Shown here piece after piece: positions 32,006 to 43,977 of a stretch of DNA of 64,000 bases (within the stretch, counting starts at the first letter, position 1; every line of letters starts with the position of its first letter). The stretch covers positions 2,301,501 to 2,365,500 of the forward strand of contig NC_060106.1 in NCBI RefSeq assembly GCF_021155765.1, in the 5' to 3' direction. The position numbers and the translations under genes are program-made. Under the pieces are notes generated by a model. The model was given only the letters and a program-made list of their open reading frames with translations, was not told where the DNA came from and made no database searches. Source of the stretch: Diprion similis (Eukaryota > Arthropoda > Insecta > Hymenoptera > Diprionidae).

Positions 32006-32533
32006 ATGGTCACTGCAATCGTAAACGTTTTAAACGACAAAAATCAAGCTATTCGATGTCGAAGCCTATTCGATACCTGTTCCACCACGAATTTTATGAC
32101 AGAAGATTCAGCAAAGACTCTGGGTCTCAGGAAAATCACCTGCTCAATACCGATTGGTGCGGTCAACTCACTCATGACAGGTTCAAAAAGCATCGTCACA
32201 GCAACTATTCAGTCACCGATCAAGGGCTATGAACGAATATTAACTTTTCTTATTGTTCCACACATCTCTCAAACAGTACCTGATCAACCCATTGACCGCA
32301 CCTTAATTAAAATCCCATCGAACATCAAATTAGCTGACCCACACTTTCATCTACCTGCACCGGTTGACTTATTACTGGGGGCAGGTACCACCCTTTCACT
32401 GTTGTGCGTCGGTCAGCTCAATTTATCCACACCTGACGGTCCTGATCTATACTTGCAAAAGACAGGACTAGGTTGGGTCATCGGGGGAGCGCTCCGTCCA
32501 CCCGACCATCGAAACGAGAATCATGCCACGTAA
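32006..32533 (+). CDS. BEL/Pao aspartic protease region
   Basis: The frame contains SLFDTCSTTNFMTEDSAKTL. In intact BEL proteases this is L-x-DSGSQ-x-x-FI, so the catalytic Asp is present but the D-S-G triad reads D-T-C. Later PVDLLLGAG and LYLQKTGLGWVIGG match the usual end of the domain (LIG-D and T-x-x-GW-x-x-G). The change in the triad would abolish or weaken activity. Confidence 0.8.
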   Translation: MVTAIVNVLNDKNQAIRCRSLFDTCSTTNFMTEDSAKTLGLRKITCSIPIGAVNSLMTGSKSIVTATIQSPIKGYERILTFLIVPHISQTVPDQPIDRTLIKIPSNIKLADPHFHLPAPVDLLLGAGTTLSLLCVGQLNLSTPDGPDLYLQKTGLGWVIGGALRPPDHRNENHAT

Positions 32534-32574
32534 CCACCAGCGATCTTCAATTCAACATGACACGATTCTAGGAA

Positions 32575-34257
32575 ATGGAGGAGGGACCTCCTATTAAATC
32601 GTTCACAGAAGAAGAACGGAAGTGCGAGGCACATTACAATAGGCACACTATTCGAAACGAAGAAAACCGTTACGTGGTAGCTCTGCCGTTCAAGCATAAA
32701 ATAGCAGAGTTAGGCGAATCCAAAAACATGGGCAAAAAACGATTACTGGCCACCGAACGAAAGCTATATGGTGATCCAGAGCTCGAACGACAGTATCACG
32801 CTGTTTTAAACGAATACCTAACCCTCGGTCACATGACCCCAATCGCAGCAGCTCAATCAAGCAACGAAGGATACTACCTACCTCATCACGCTGTTATCAA
32901 ACAAAGCAGTCTCACCACGAAGGTACGAGTTGTATTCGACGGATCTGCGAAAACTACCTCTGGAATTTCACTTAACGATACACTACTTGTCGGCCCTACT
33001 ATACAGCCAGACATCTTCACCCTGCTGATCCGTTTCCGCAAGCACGCCTTCGTATTAACAGGTGATATTGAGAAAATGTACCCACAAGTGCTTGTACGAC
33101 AAGAAGATCGAAAATATCAACGAATCCTGTGGAGAACTCCGTGTGGACAATTGCAAACATACGAGCTCAACACCGTCACCTTTGGCTTGTCTTCTGCTCC
33201 GTATCTGGCTATAAGAACACTACATCAACTCGCGGAAGATGAGAAAAATCTATTTCCTAGGGCCGCCAAGGTCCTCAAGGAAGACTTCTACGTCGACGAA
33301 GTCCTCACCGGAGCCGCTACAAGAAAGGAAGCAATCTCTCTTAGAAAAGAGCTGACGGCAGTGTTGAAATCTACTGGGTTTACCATATGCCAATAGGCAT
33401 CGAACGATCAGGCAATCATGGAAAAGATTCTCTCGGCAAGCATCAATAAGCACCTTATCCTTGGAGAGCCAACAGCACTGAAAACTCTGGGGATATTCTA
33501 GAACTCTAATACAGATACTATTGTATATACGGTCAATCCCTTTTCGAACAAGTCTAGAGTTACCAAACGAACAATTCTGTCGGAGACAACGAAAATCTTC
33601 GACCCATTAGGACTCGTCACTCCGGTAATTATCACTGCTGAAATCCTCATGCAACGGTTATGGAGTCTAAAACTTGATTGGGACGAATCTTTACCTGCCG
33701 CCATTCACACTGACAATGAATGGACGAATATCATCAACAGCTGGCAAGCGCTGAACAATTGGGCATTCAAGCGGGCAGCAGTTTCAACCAATGTTCAAGA
33801 AATTCAACTCGACGGCTTCTGTGATGCCAGCAAAAGGGCGTACGGAGCTTGTATCTACTTGAGAACGATGAATCAAGCTGGTCAAATCTAAACCGAACTG
33901 CTATGCACTAAATCACGCGTAGCACCGCTGAAAACCGTCACAATTCCCAGACTTGAATTGTGCGGAGCTGTACTTTTAACCACACCAGCAGTGAGAGTGC
34001 AAAACAAACTACAGCTGGAAATTGTTAAAATTTTCCTCTGGACCAATTCAACAATCGTGTTACATTGGATTAACACTCCTCCGCATCAGCTAAAGACCTT
34101 CGCCGCAAACAGGGTCTCAGAAATACAACAAAAAACGAAAATTAACAATTGGTATCATGTGCGCACGCGTGACAACCCTGCAGACTTGGCTTTTCGTCGT
34201 CAAACACCAGAAGATTTCCTCCAGCCATCGATCTGGCAGAATGGTCCACCGTGGTAG
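32575..34257 (+). pseudogene. BEL/Pao reverse transcriptase and RNase H
   Basis: RT blocks: GYYLPHHAVIK, VRVVFDGSAKT, FVLTGDIEKMYPQV (first Asp), FGLSSAPYLAIRTL, and DFYVDEVLTGA, where the YVDD box reads YVDE (33295-33300). In-frame stops follow at 33394 and 33499, both where relatives usually have Trp. RNase H resumes with LDGFCDASKRAYGACIYL and later IFLWTNSTIVLHWI and RVSEIQ, ending at TAG 34255. The order and motifs are unmistakably BEL/Pao. It is inactive. Confidence 0.87.
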
Positions 34258-34457
34258 AGCCAAGAAGAAGAGAACTGGCCCACCACTCAGATACCACATC
34301 TACAGGAACTGCCTTAGCAACGACAAGCTACTTGCCTGACGATAACAAGCCCAACAGAATTTGAGGTACGCGGTACTCATCCATCTCTAAACTACAGAGA
34401 GTAATTGCGTACTGTGTACGCTTTTTAAGGAATGAAAGGATCAATGGCCCTCTTACC

Positions 34458-35600
34458 TTGTCCGAATTACGCGCTGCTCACCTAGCTATCATAAGGGTAA
34501 CTCAACAGATGGCCTTCGCCGAAGAATTAAAAGACCTCACAGCGGGAAGTCCACTGAGGCCCAATAGCAAACTTTCGCGGCTAAATCCATTCATCGACAA
34601 AGAAGGAGTGCTCCGAGTCGGAGGACGACTACAACACTCATCATTGCCATTTTCCGCCAGATACCCCATAATTTTGCCTAAAAATAATCACGTAACCGCA
34701 CTGATAATCGACAATGAGCATCGCACTCATTATCATGCTGGAGCTCAAGCAACACTCTATGCGGTTCGACGGCGCTACTGGCCATTGGATGGTCGCAGCC
34801 AGGTATGGAAAGTCATAAAACCATGTATCACTTGCACCAGAATGAATCCTCCGTTCATAAATTGCATCATGGGGAATCTACCCAAACATCGTGTAACCGA
34901 AGCCCGACATTTTGCACATGTCGGCGTGGACTATTGCGGTCCATTCTATCTCAAGGAAAAAAGCACCGGAACCGTAACCGAATAAAGGCATATGTCGCAG
35001 TATTTGTCTGTCTATCGATGAAGGCCGTACACTCCGAAGTTGTCAGCGATCTAACCAGCGAGGGATTCATCGCCGCCCTTCGACGTTTCATCGGACGGCG
35101 TGGATTTTGATCGGACATCTACTCTGACAATGGAACAAATTTCATTGGAGCCAACAATGAATTAAACGAGGTTGCCAAATTGCTACGGAAAACTAACGAG
35201 CAAGAAAAAATTCAGACCATTCTAGCCGCTAAAAGCATCAACTGGCACTTCATACCGCCACTATCACCCAATTTCGGTGGATTATGGGCAGCCGCCGTAA
35301 AATCGTTTAAGCTACACCTCAGATGCACTACAGGTGTAGAGCTCCTCTTCACTTTCGAAGAGTTTAATACATTAACAATAGACATCGAGGCTATCCTTAA
35401 CTCACGCCCTTTAACTCCAATATGCTCAGATCCCAATGATTTTCTCGTCCTCACTCACGGACATTACCTCATTAGCGATTCATTAACGAGCCTGCGCGAG
35501 CGGGATTTCAGAGAAGTACCGACAAACCGTTTGTCTACGTGGCAACACATTCAAAAGGTTAAGAGGGACTTCTGATCACGTTGGAAGCGTGACTATCTCA
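34458..35600 (+). pseudogene. BEL/Pao integrase
   Basis: Zinc-binding part: HHAGAQATLYAVRRRYW-like text (with an early His) and CITCTRMNP. Core: FAHVGVDYCGPF (first Asp), AYVAVFVCLSMKAVHSE, IYSDNGTNF (second Asp) and FGGLWAAAVKSFK, where the catalytic Glu of GLWEAAVKS is Ala (GCA, 35288-35290). A frameshift near 34985 and TGAs at 35108 and 35573 break the frame. The end (SKWTHGQTNIAEG) is cut by the LINE. Without the Glu it could not integrate. Confidence 0.85.
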
Positions 35601-35664
35601 ACGAGTTGAAGGTTCGCAGTAAGTGGACCCACGGGCAGACTAACATCGCAGAAGGATAACGTAG

Positions 35665-37323
35665 GTGGTGGGCGGGCCTCAAAACCCTCTCACTCGAGGA
35701 ATAACGACCCTGTGTACACCTAGTAAGTCGAAGGGGACTGAAGTCGGCACAGGTCCGATGGATGGCCCCGGAGGCGACCTCAGGGGCCGTGTGACGTTCC
35801 GGCACGGTACGGGGACTCGCACCCCCGAGAGACCCGAGCATTACGGAACACCCATGGAGAAGCACGAACAACACAAGGTTTTATCTCAGGTGGTAGCCCC
35901 AGCGCAAGGGAAATCCACCCCTGGTTCCGATCGGGTGAAAGCCCCGGTGGCCAGTTGCAGCGGCATGGATTCTGAGGGCCGCAGAACGTGCAAGGGACAG
36001 GCGACGAAGACGACGACGACAACAACGGACAAGACTGACGGAAATGCCGACAAGACTGTACAACGGCTACCGAGACGGGACAGGACGGACAGTGTGTCGA
36101 GCGTGGGCAGTGGGACTAGTCAAGCCTCCGCTGCATCTACAATCGGCACTTGGACTCTGATAACGGACGTGACGGATCTGAAGGACCTACTTCAGATCAT
36201 ACAGAAGACGGCGACAAAAATGGCTGAGGCAGCAGCCATACAAAAAAACATCAACGTGACGGTCAAGAACGGTATCAAGACGATCATCGAGGCTGCCGAA
36301 GATGCACTGCATAAGTGCGCTAAGACGACCCCGATCGTTCGACATATCGACTTGACAGAGACGGACGGAACGACGAACGCACGAAACGACGAAACGCCAC
36401 GGACGAAGCAGAAGCGGGAAGCGACTGGGACTACACCGGAGTCCTCTGTAAGGAGGCCGACGGTAGTGGAACCGGCCGCTGCCTGGCAAACCGTGACGAC
36501 AAAGAAAAAGAAACGAAAGACGCAGACAGACGAAACAGACGCGACAACGAACACCAAGACCCGGACTGAGAGTCGCGGAGCGGCTCCCAAACACTGGGGG
36601 ACGGCTGTGCTCGTCAAACCCGGGAAGGACAGTTCTTATACGGACATCTTCAAAAGATTACGGACGACGGTCGACCCAGAGAAGAGCCACGTGCAGGTGA
36701 CAACTCTCAGGAAGACCAGAAACGGACTGTGTCTCTTGCAGTTCAGGACAGATACGGACGGACGAGACGAGTTTCGATGCGTGCTGGAGGACGCGGTTGG
36801 GGAAGCGGGCAGCGTCAGGGCTGGGACCCCCAGGGTACAACTGGAGATTCTTGACCTGTACTGTGTTGCGACCAGAGCCGACGTTGTGCAAGCACTGAGA
36901 CGGGAAACGGGACGAGATGCGGACTTCGGGGTCCACATCTTTGGTCCGAACCGAGCCGAGCAGAACATGGCTGTCTGCGACCTTGAATCGCACGAAGCCA
37001 AGGCGCTGCTTGGCAGAGGAAGGATCGGGATTGGATGGGTGGGTTGCCGCGTCTGACAACAACTGAACGTGACAAGATGCCACAAGTGCCTTGGCTACGG
37101 CCACACGAGGGCAAATTGCACGAACAAGGACCGGACCAAGTGCTGCAGAAAGTGCGGCCAGACGGGACATTTTGCGACGGACTGTAAGAACAGACCGAAC
37201 TGCCCACTGTGCTCCAAGGCGGGACACGAGGATGTGGCGCACTTTCCGGACTCCGGAAGGTGTGCTGTGTACAGAGTTGCGCTGGAGGAGTGCAGCAACC
37301 AGGCCGGACGACGGACAGGATAG
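35665..37323 (+). pseudogene. LINE-2 ORF1 (Gag-like) with CCHC knuckles
   Basis: 463 codons from ATG 35665 to TGA 37054-37056, then the same protein continues in the next frame to 37323. The first part is polar, with a Thr-rich run (KTTTTTTDKTD) and a helix (MAEAAAIQKNI). The second half has GTAVLVKPGKDSSYTDIFKR and LGRGRIGIGWVGCRV, the conserved R1-clade ORF1 end. The knuckles are CHKCLGYGHTRANC, CRKCGQTGHFATDC and CPLCSKAGHEDVAH. The TGA comes just before the first knuckle. Confidence 0.85.
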
Positions 37324-38028
37324 TTCAGGGCAACCTGAACCGAAGTAGGACGGCAGACATGCTACTACCACAGATAGCGGACGAACATGACGCTGACATC
37401 CTGATCTTGTGCGAACCGTACAGGAGAAGGTCGACGCAGACATGGATAACGAACGCGACCGAGACAGCAGTGTTGTATCTCTACTTTGTTGTAGGGATAG
37501 GAGAGTGCGGGTAGTTCCCAGAGGGGAGAAAGATGAATTTTTCTCATTTAGATACGAATTGGTGAAACAAAGTATAAAAGGTGTTTGTTCGATCAATTAC
37601 AACGTTCCTGGCACTTGCCGTAGTTCAGGGCTCGGCCCCGGTCTGAACAGTCAACAACGTTCCTGGCACTTGCCGTAGTTCAGGGCTTGGCCCCGTTCTG
37701 AACTGTGTTTGGTCTTCGTTATTCCGTTAATTTATTAATTCTATAATGCTGAGTCAGGCGCTTTGTCGATGCATTGGTTCAGAGGTTCGACACATTCCAA
37801 GTCATGCATCGTTCAGCCGTCTTGACTGCAACAATCTAACCTATAACGCAATTTGACGAATCGTACTACTTTTGGGTTACAACAGTAGCTACCTGGGTGA
37901 GAGGCGCAGCCCGATCTCGGATGACCAGCTGTGGCGTCGGGGACGATTTCGTCTGGGCTGGGGTGGGCGCTGTTATTTACCTCAGCGTCTATCTGACCCC
38001 AAACTGCGCGGCGGAGTTCGAGAGATAG
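37324..38028 (+). pseudogene. LINE-2 endonuclease remnant plus foreign insert
   Basis: The ORF2 start is present (IVQGNLNRSRTADMLLPQIA, ILCEPYRRR), and AGVGAVIYLSVYLTPNC precedes AEFER. The GDFNA and SDH blocks are absent: text jumps from AEFER directly to an RT-upstream linker at about 38030. Roughly 200 residues of endonuclease are therefore deleted. In addition, about 37514-37887 carries unrelated sequence with two 55-bp repeats. This copy could not nick target DNA. Confidence 0.75.
37601..37706 (+). repeat. 55-bp tandem duplication inside the LINE-2 insert
   Basis: AACGTTCCTGGCACTTGCCG starts at 37601 and again at 37656, followed in both by TAGTTCAGGGCT(C/T)GGCCCCG. The unit contains an imperfect inverted repeat (TTCAGGGC near GGTCTGAA). 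Confidence 0.88.
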
Positions 38029-40186
38029 GTGGCGCTCCTTGAGGACAGAGGACAGTACTGGTGGACCGACGGAATAGCCGAGCTGCGAAAGAGTTGCCTC
38101 ACCAAACGAAGACGGGTTACGAGGGCTGGCGGACGACCCGAGAGGGAAATCCTTCAAGCCGAGTACAAGACGGAACAAAAACGACTGACAGTTGCTATTA
38201 GAGACAGCAAGGCGCGTTGCTGGAAGAAGCTCTGCGAGGAGGTGGACCGGGATCCCTGGGGTACGGGTTACAAGATCGTAACTGGTAGACTGGGGGCTCG
38301 GACCCCGCCGGAACTCAAAGACGCGGAAACCACACACCGGATTGTGGACGGACTGTTTCCGACACACCCGATACGGACGGACGTAATGAACGACGACGAG
38401 ACGGCGACGGCCACACCTTTCACCGCAAAGGAGCTTGTCAGAGCAGCCAACGCGATTAGAGTGGGTAAGGCGCCAGGGCCCGATGGGGTACCGGCGGAGG
38501 TCCTTCGGCTGATGGTTAACCTGAGGCCGGAGATACTTCTCGACCTGTACAACACGTACCTGACAACAGGGACCTTCAGCGACCGATGGAAGGTGACGAA
38601 ACTGGTCCTTATCCCGAAAGGTAAGGGTGACCCCAGTGAGCCGTCGGCATACCGGCCGCTGAGCCTACTGGACACGACGGGTAAGCTCTACGAACAGCTA
38701 CTGCGACCCCGACTCACGGACGCGATACAGACCGGGGGAGGCCAATCTGACCGGTAATACGGCTTTCGGAAGGGTCGATCAAACGATTGGGGCGATCCAA
38801 GAGAGGTGGTAGACTCCTTCCGAGCAACGGACAGACATTGCCACGTAGCCCGACCCATCGTGCTGCTGGCGACACTTGACGTAAAGGACGCCTTCAACTC
38901 GGCCAGGTGGGTGGATATCTTGGAGTCGCTGAAAGGCGATTTGGGGGTTCCGCCTTACCTACTTCGGGTTGTCGAAGACTATCTGCGTAGTAGACGATTG
39001 ACGTACGAGACAGTCGAAGGTCAAGTGACGCGACAGAACACCTCGGGGGTCGCCCAAGGTTCCATACTGGGACCCGACTTCTGGAACGGGATCTACGACA
39101 GCCTGCTCAGGATGGAGCTCCCGCTCGGCGTTCGCCGAGTCGCTTACGCTGACGACGTGGCGGCGGTGATAACCGAGCGGAGTCCGGATCTGGCACAGTA
39201 TCAACTCAACCAAACGATGCGACGAGTCGGAAGATGGATGACTGATTTCGGACTTCAACTCGCGACGGAAAAGACGGAGCTGGTGCTTCTCACCAGGAAA
39301 CGCATACCGACAAGACTACTTATGACGGTCGGAACGGACGAGATCGAGACCGGAGGGGAAGTCAAGTACCTAGGGGTGACCCTGGATACGAAGCTGACCT
39401 TCTGGCCTCACATACAGAAGACAGCCCGGAAGGCAGCCAAAGGGATAGCATCCCTAAGCCACCTGATGGCAAACACGAACGAACCGAGACCGGGGAAACG
39501 GAGACTTTTGATGTCGACGACGAACTCGATCTTGCTCTACGGTGTAGAGATCTGGGCAGACTCCCTGAAGACTAAGAAATACTGCCACGCCATGACGACG
39601 GTACGGAGACGGAGCGCGTTGAGGATCTCCTGCTCCTACCGGACGGTCTCGTCAGAGGCTGTTCTGGTGGTGGCGGGCGTGATTCCCATAGATCTCCTTG
39701 CTTTCGAACGCAAGAGAGTCTGTGGAAAGTACGCGGACGTGACCCGATGGGACGCGGTAACCGCGGAGTGACACGAGATGCTACATATGTGGCAACAGCG
39801 ATGGACAGTAGAATCGACAGGTAACTGGACGAGACGACTGATACCGGGTATGGAACCGTGGATCCAACGGGGGTTCGGGGACGTAAATTTCTACGTTACC
39901 CAGCTCCTGACGGGCCACGGTTACTTCAGACGATACCTGCACCGTATGGGCAGAGTACTGACGCTGGACTGCAAATATTGCGGACACGAACGAGACGACG
40001 CGGAGCACACGTTCTGTAAATGCGACCGCTGAAAAGAACTGAGACGGAGACTTGAGATGGTCGTCGGAAGTGTCACGCCTGACAACATCGTCGGGGCGAT
40101 GCTCCGCAACTCGGAAAAGTGGCAACTCGTTGCCACCTACACCGAGACTATCTTACGACGGAAAAACGCGGACGGCTGCCTGACGT
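38029..40186 (+). pseudogene. LINE-2 ORF2 reverse transcriptase (R1 clade)
   Basis: Linker WKKLCEEVDRDPWGTGYKIV, then RT blocks KAPGPDGVPAEVLR, KLVLIPKGKGDPSEPSAYRP, YGFRKGRS, ATLDVKDAFNSARW, GVAQGSILGPDFWN and VAYADDVAAVI (YADD). The C-terminus has FYVTQLLTGHGYFRRYL and CKYCGHERDDAEH-x3-C. Stops occur at 38755 (CAA-type Gln to TAA), 39769 and 40030 (both at expected Trp). The polymerase catalytic residues are intact but the protein is not. Confidence 0.88.
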
Positions 40187-40234
40187 AACTTGACTGACGG
40201 ACGGCCCACACTGAACGGACGGACAGTTTCGGAT

Positions 40235-41150
40235 TCTATTCCGTATACATTGATTTGTAAATTATTCAATTTCTCAAACTTTTCCACATCATGCAGTATA
40301 GCGGGAAATTTGACACCTGTGCAGTCGAACTCTAAAATATGCCGACGATAATGATACACCCTGTGAGCGTTGTCGTTGACCAGAGAAGACATCTTTCGTC
40401 TTCGTTTTTCACGTTGACCACCGCCTTCTTGCGCTGAATGTCCTCCGGTAGCGTAACGAATGTTAAAGTCCCCGCGGCGAGAGGCTGGTACCGGTTGACG
40501 TTTACAGCAATATTGAGAATCTCAATCATACTCCAGCCCGAATCACGTTGGTTGTATTGAATCTTTTGACTTCCGCGGCGATCCCATTGTGCTTCACGTT
40601 TTCAAATTTACATGTCAGTATAATGTCGACCTTCACATTTCCCTCATCACGCTGTACCAGCTTCAATTTTTCGACGATAATCCCCTGCGTGTAACTCAGA
40701 AAGGCTTCCAAATTCTTATAGCCAAGATTGGTGACAATGCCGGTATGAATCCGGTTAGCAAAAGCGCTATCAACATTATCCCACTGTACACCGGCTGGAC
40801 TGCTCATATTGCCACCTATCACCAGGCCGTGCTGCCGCTGTTGCTGCTGGATCTTTGCCACCCAGGATTATATGAGGGAGATCTTATGTTGGATTTGCTG
40901 TTTCGCCCCCACACTAATTCTCGGCTGTTGAAGAATATCCCGCAAAACTTGTATATTCGCTACACCAATACCGAGTCAATGATCGAAAACATCGTGCTTT
41001 CCTTCTGCGGGAGTTTGCTCGCGCAGCAAATTGTACGCCTCCCCCATCTGCTCGACGAGTCCCATGTATGCTTCGGCGGCCATGACTTTGACGTCGGTGA
41101 CGATGATATCCAGAACTTTTATCTTTCACGTGTTGTGTAAGACTGACGAG
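40235..41150 (-). pseudogene. Protein family associated with Maverick DNA polymerase, decayed
   Basis: Minus-strand blocks in three frames. The first is AAEAYMGLVEQMGEAYN-like helical text (to about 41100), then WDNVDSAFANRIHTGIV with LTCKFENVKHNG and FNTTNV (40861-40526). The second is ILNIAVNVNRYQPLAAGTL with KKAVVNVKNEDERC (40529-40332). The third is HRVYHYRRH and KFPAILHDVEKFEKLNNLQI, then NVYGIE (40392 to about 40235). This order is a frequent unannotated arthropod protein that precedes or fuses to viral-type family-B DNA polymerase in Maverick-like elements. The polymerase part is missing, replaced by the LINE. Confidence 0.6.
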
Positions 41151-42729
41151 TCTGCATGAATGTGCTGTCCTTATGCTGAAGGATCGTAAGGGGGGGGGGG
41201 GGGGGGGGGGCGTTCTGCAGCAGCAGCTTCCAAGATAAAAATAGTGGTCAACCACGTCTGTGCCTGCACACGCGCATCCCTCCCCTATCAGTGAAACAAA
41301 AACGTTGAAAACACCCAGTGGGGAAAATCCGCTGGCGAAAAGCGGCTTCAAGCGGCATGGAGATGAATTCTGATCCCTAAACTCTTGAACGGGTGATTTA
41401 TGTTTATGGGACTTGACTAAAAAGGCTGTTTGGAGAGAAAAGTCACATGTGCAACCTATCTAGTAGGGAAAAATCACTTCAGGAAAGGCGGGCAGTGTAG
41501 ATTCTGACAGGAAAATAAAACTCTTCCTCGACGTCAAAATCGAATTGACTCCTCGAGAACTCGATCAACCCCGAACCCTAATAATCGACACTAACCCTGT
41601 TGGTAGAAAATTAGTAAAAAAACATAATCGTCATCTGTATTGTCAACCTATAGATTAGACCAAATATCACGCTCTACGAGGAAAGACTCACATTGTATTC
41701 AACCGCGAAATAAGCACTTCTGCCTGTACACGTTGTCGCAGATCGGCAACAAAGCGAAGACGCTAGATCGGCGCAAACTTGCTACGCATAATACACACGC
41801 TTACTTGTGAGTACTCCTCGAGGAGTCTCTACCACGTTAGGTTGATTTAGTCAAATTTAATATTATATAATCGTCAGTGTAACTGTTCTTCGACCGTCTG
41901 TCGTCGATTAACAAGGATATATAACTTCATCCAGTATTCGACAAATAGTAAATAAATAAATTTATATACCTCCGCCTATACGCTTTTCTATTGTCTTGCA
42001 ATTGCTTTTGATCCTCCACGTATCCTCCCTGTGTAGTCTCTTCTATTTTAATAATCGAGCTAGTCGAGTTCTTTATTTAATTATTTATTCATTGATGTCC
42101 AAATTATAAAAAGGAAATTTAGGTATTAGTTCCTCGAACTAATTGGCGGCCAACGAATTTATAGAGTCAGTTAACTGATTAGCCGAGAGCCTGGTCAGCC
42201 GACGGGTCACGGCCGCGGCAGGTGGTGTGTATTTTCTTTAATATTCGTCAAATTGACTTTGTCAAAAATTACACCGTCTCAAGATCCATGTTACGAAGTT
42301 TTACGATGTTTGACGGGAAACCTCCTGAGAAAAGTCTTTCGGGCAAAGTGTCTTGAGACATGTTTTTCTGCATATTCCTATGCTGCATTTTCGGCCACAC
42401 ATCTCGTGATAATGATGATGATTTTAGAGAAGTAAAACCATGTATTACACAAAATTACACAATTATTCATCATATATTTTCCCACAAATGAAATTCGTGA
42501 TATTTACATTTATTTCACAAGAACGGATGAAAGTTATGAAGATATATGTATAATTGTAATGAATTCCATAATAATCTTATTACGTATAACATTTTAAGTC
42601 TATGTATGCGCTAGGATGTAATTGCAATAAATTCTATTTTTTCTAGATATGTAAATAATTTTATTGAATACTGCATTTTAATTCTATGTATCAACGGAGA
42701 TGTAATTGTTGTAAATTTTATTGGTATTT
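41151..42729. other. Core remnant without recognisable gene
   Basis: Contains a G-run of about twenty (near 41190-41210) and the palindromic ACTCCTCGAGGAGT near 41813-41826. AT-rich DNA follows. A 60-codon frame at 42253-42435 is not convincing. Confidence 0.5.
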
Positions 42730-43590
42730 TCAAACATATGGCCTACATTTTTTAGGCAGACGATTGCATTCCAAACAGTCTTTAACTAGAGGGTTGGGAT
42801 CATCCACTATATCGCCATCGGGTCCGGGTATATAATTCAGGGTACATCTGCGGCAACTGTTGATGCTGGCGTCCATTTTCATATTCTCAGGTAGTTTATC
42901 CCACACATCATTGATGGAATTTGATGCGAACGTGTAGATGAATTCTTCCGGCAAAAAAGCGATATCCTCAGACCTCATTGCTCTTAAACCAGCCAATTCC
43001 TTGTACAGGCGGAGTGATTTCTCGAGAGAGGCGGTACACTCCTTCAAATACCAACTTCTCAGCCGCTGCACGTTCTCAAAGCCGCAGTTGTATCCCGGGA
43101 TGTATTCAGGGTTGACATCATACCAAATCGATCCTTCCCCCGCGTGTTTCCAAATATTGTCCGATGGGAAGTATCCGTGGTTTAAGTCGTGCCAGGGTGC
43201 TGCTTCCATATATTGCAATTTTTCCAGTATAGGAGGTGCGATGTGCAAATCTTCCATATTAATAACCGGCGTTGTACCACCGAGGATCTCCGTCAATCGT
43301 GCTTTCTTCTCTGCTGCTTTAACATATACGTAACACGCATTTCTCACCATTTTTCTCAGAATCTTCGGTACTTCACCGTGAGATTTGTTGCCGGCATTCC
43401 ATGGTATCCCGTGATAATTGCGCGTTAATCAGGCGTTAGTAGCTCTATATTTGATTGGTAGGCAGGTCAAATCACCGGGTGGTTGATTGAGGATGTGCTC
43501 CAAACCCGAACCGTTTATGTAGATGGCTGCGACTTCTTTGGGTACAAGTTGGTTGCCTTGACCGATGAAACATTGCACGTCCAGGATCAT
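42730..43590 (-). pseudogene. TIR gene 2, right copy, nearly full length
   Basis: From ATG 43588-43590: MILDVQCFIGQGNQLVPKEV and AAIY (inside the TIR), then LNQPPGDLTCLPIKYRATN. A frameshift near 43430 leads to NYHGIPWNAGNKSHGEVPKI and the long frame to 42730, with NACYVYVKAAEKKARLTEIL and a C-terminal CRRC plus CLECNRLPKKC cluster. M-I-L-D-V-Q..., L-P-x-x-Y, N-x-HGI-WN-G and YVKG/A-x-EK are landmarks of a protein widespread in arthropod mobile elements. Its biochemical role is unknown to me; conserved acidic residues near the N-terminus could suggest a nuclease, which is speculation. Confidence 0.65.
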
Positions 43591-43640
43591 CTGCATGTTG
43601 CAGAGGGATGCTGAGCTCAATTTTTCTCAAATATCTGTAG

Positions 43641-43936
43641 AAGACTGACTATTCGTCGTCGTAATCTTCTACTCTCTCTCTCTTTTCTTTTTCTTTCCTG
43701 CTTTCTCTATCGCCCCATGTACCAAGTGCTCGATGTTAGGTGTAGGCTTCTCTAGTTAATTTAGTTTTTAGTTTTAAGTACTGCTGTCTTTGTACTACCT
43801 ATTTTTTCAGTTACAGAGTAATTATTATTTCATTTTTTTTGTAATACTCTGTGACTATATTGTCTAATATTGTTATAGACATAAATATACTATGTATCTA
43901 TCTATGTATACGTTCCCCCGCACACCAGCTTTTATC
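43641..43936 (-). promoter_or_regulatory. TIR gene 2 promoter, right copy, split by an insertion
   Basis: Minus strand: GATAAAAG (43931-43937 region) and GTGTGCGGGGGAAC match the left promoter. The initiator AGTCAGTCTTC lies at about 43640-43650, some 280 bp away instead of 30. The intervening AT-rich then GA-rich DNA has no left counterpart. The TATA-initiator spacing is therefore destroyed in this copy. Confidence 0.6.
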
Positions 43937-43977
43937 TCCCCGAATTTGATGGAAGTGGAGGGGATGATGTAAATTAT

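Larger units (their letters stand above)
30590..35660 (+). mobile_element. BEL/Pao LTR retrotransposon remnant without LTRs
   Basis: Gag, protease, RT, RNase H and integrase in BEL order on the plus strand. The 5' side passes straight from the Maverick TIR gene into the BEL leader and the 3' side is cut by the second LINE. No LTR or primer site was found on either side. Many stops and two altered catalytic positions (RT YVDE, integrase Glu to Ala) show it is dead. Confidence 0.88.
35661..40232 (+). mobile_element. Second R1-clade LINE, with endonuclease deleted
   Basis: GC-rich element with ORF1 (35665-37056 plus a zinc-knuckle region) and ORF2 (RT 38029-40186). It differs from the LINE at 9832-14211 in sequence but has the same clade hallmarks. 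Most of the endonuclease is missing and a foreign stretch (about 37514-37887) with a 55-bp tandem repeat lies in its place. No poly(A) is evident, and the ends are inferred from where flanking BEL and Maverick coding stops. It probably replaced DNA on insertion or by later deletion. Confidence 0.85.

Noticed and set aside
36658-37596. 312-codon minus-strand frame
   Set aside because: Shadow of LINE-2 ORF1 and ORF2 start; the plus strand carries the zinc knuckles and endonuclease motifs.
40589-41140. 183-codon plus-strand frame
   Set aside because: It is antisense to the Maverick-associated protein, whose recognisable motifs are on the minus strand; composition explains the opening.
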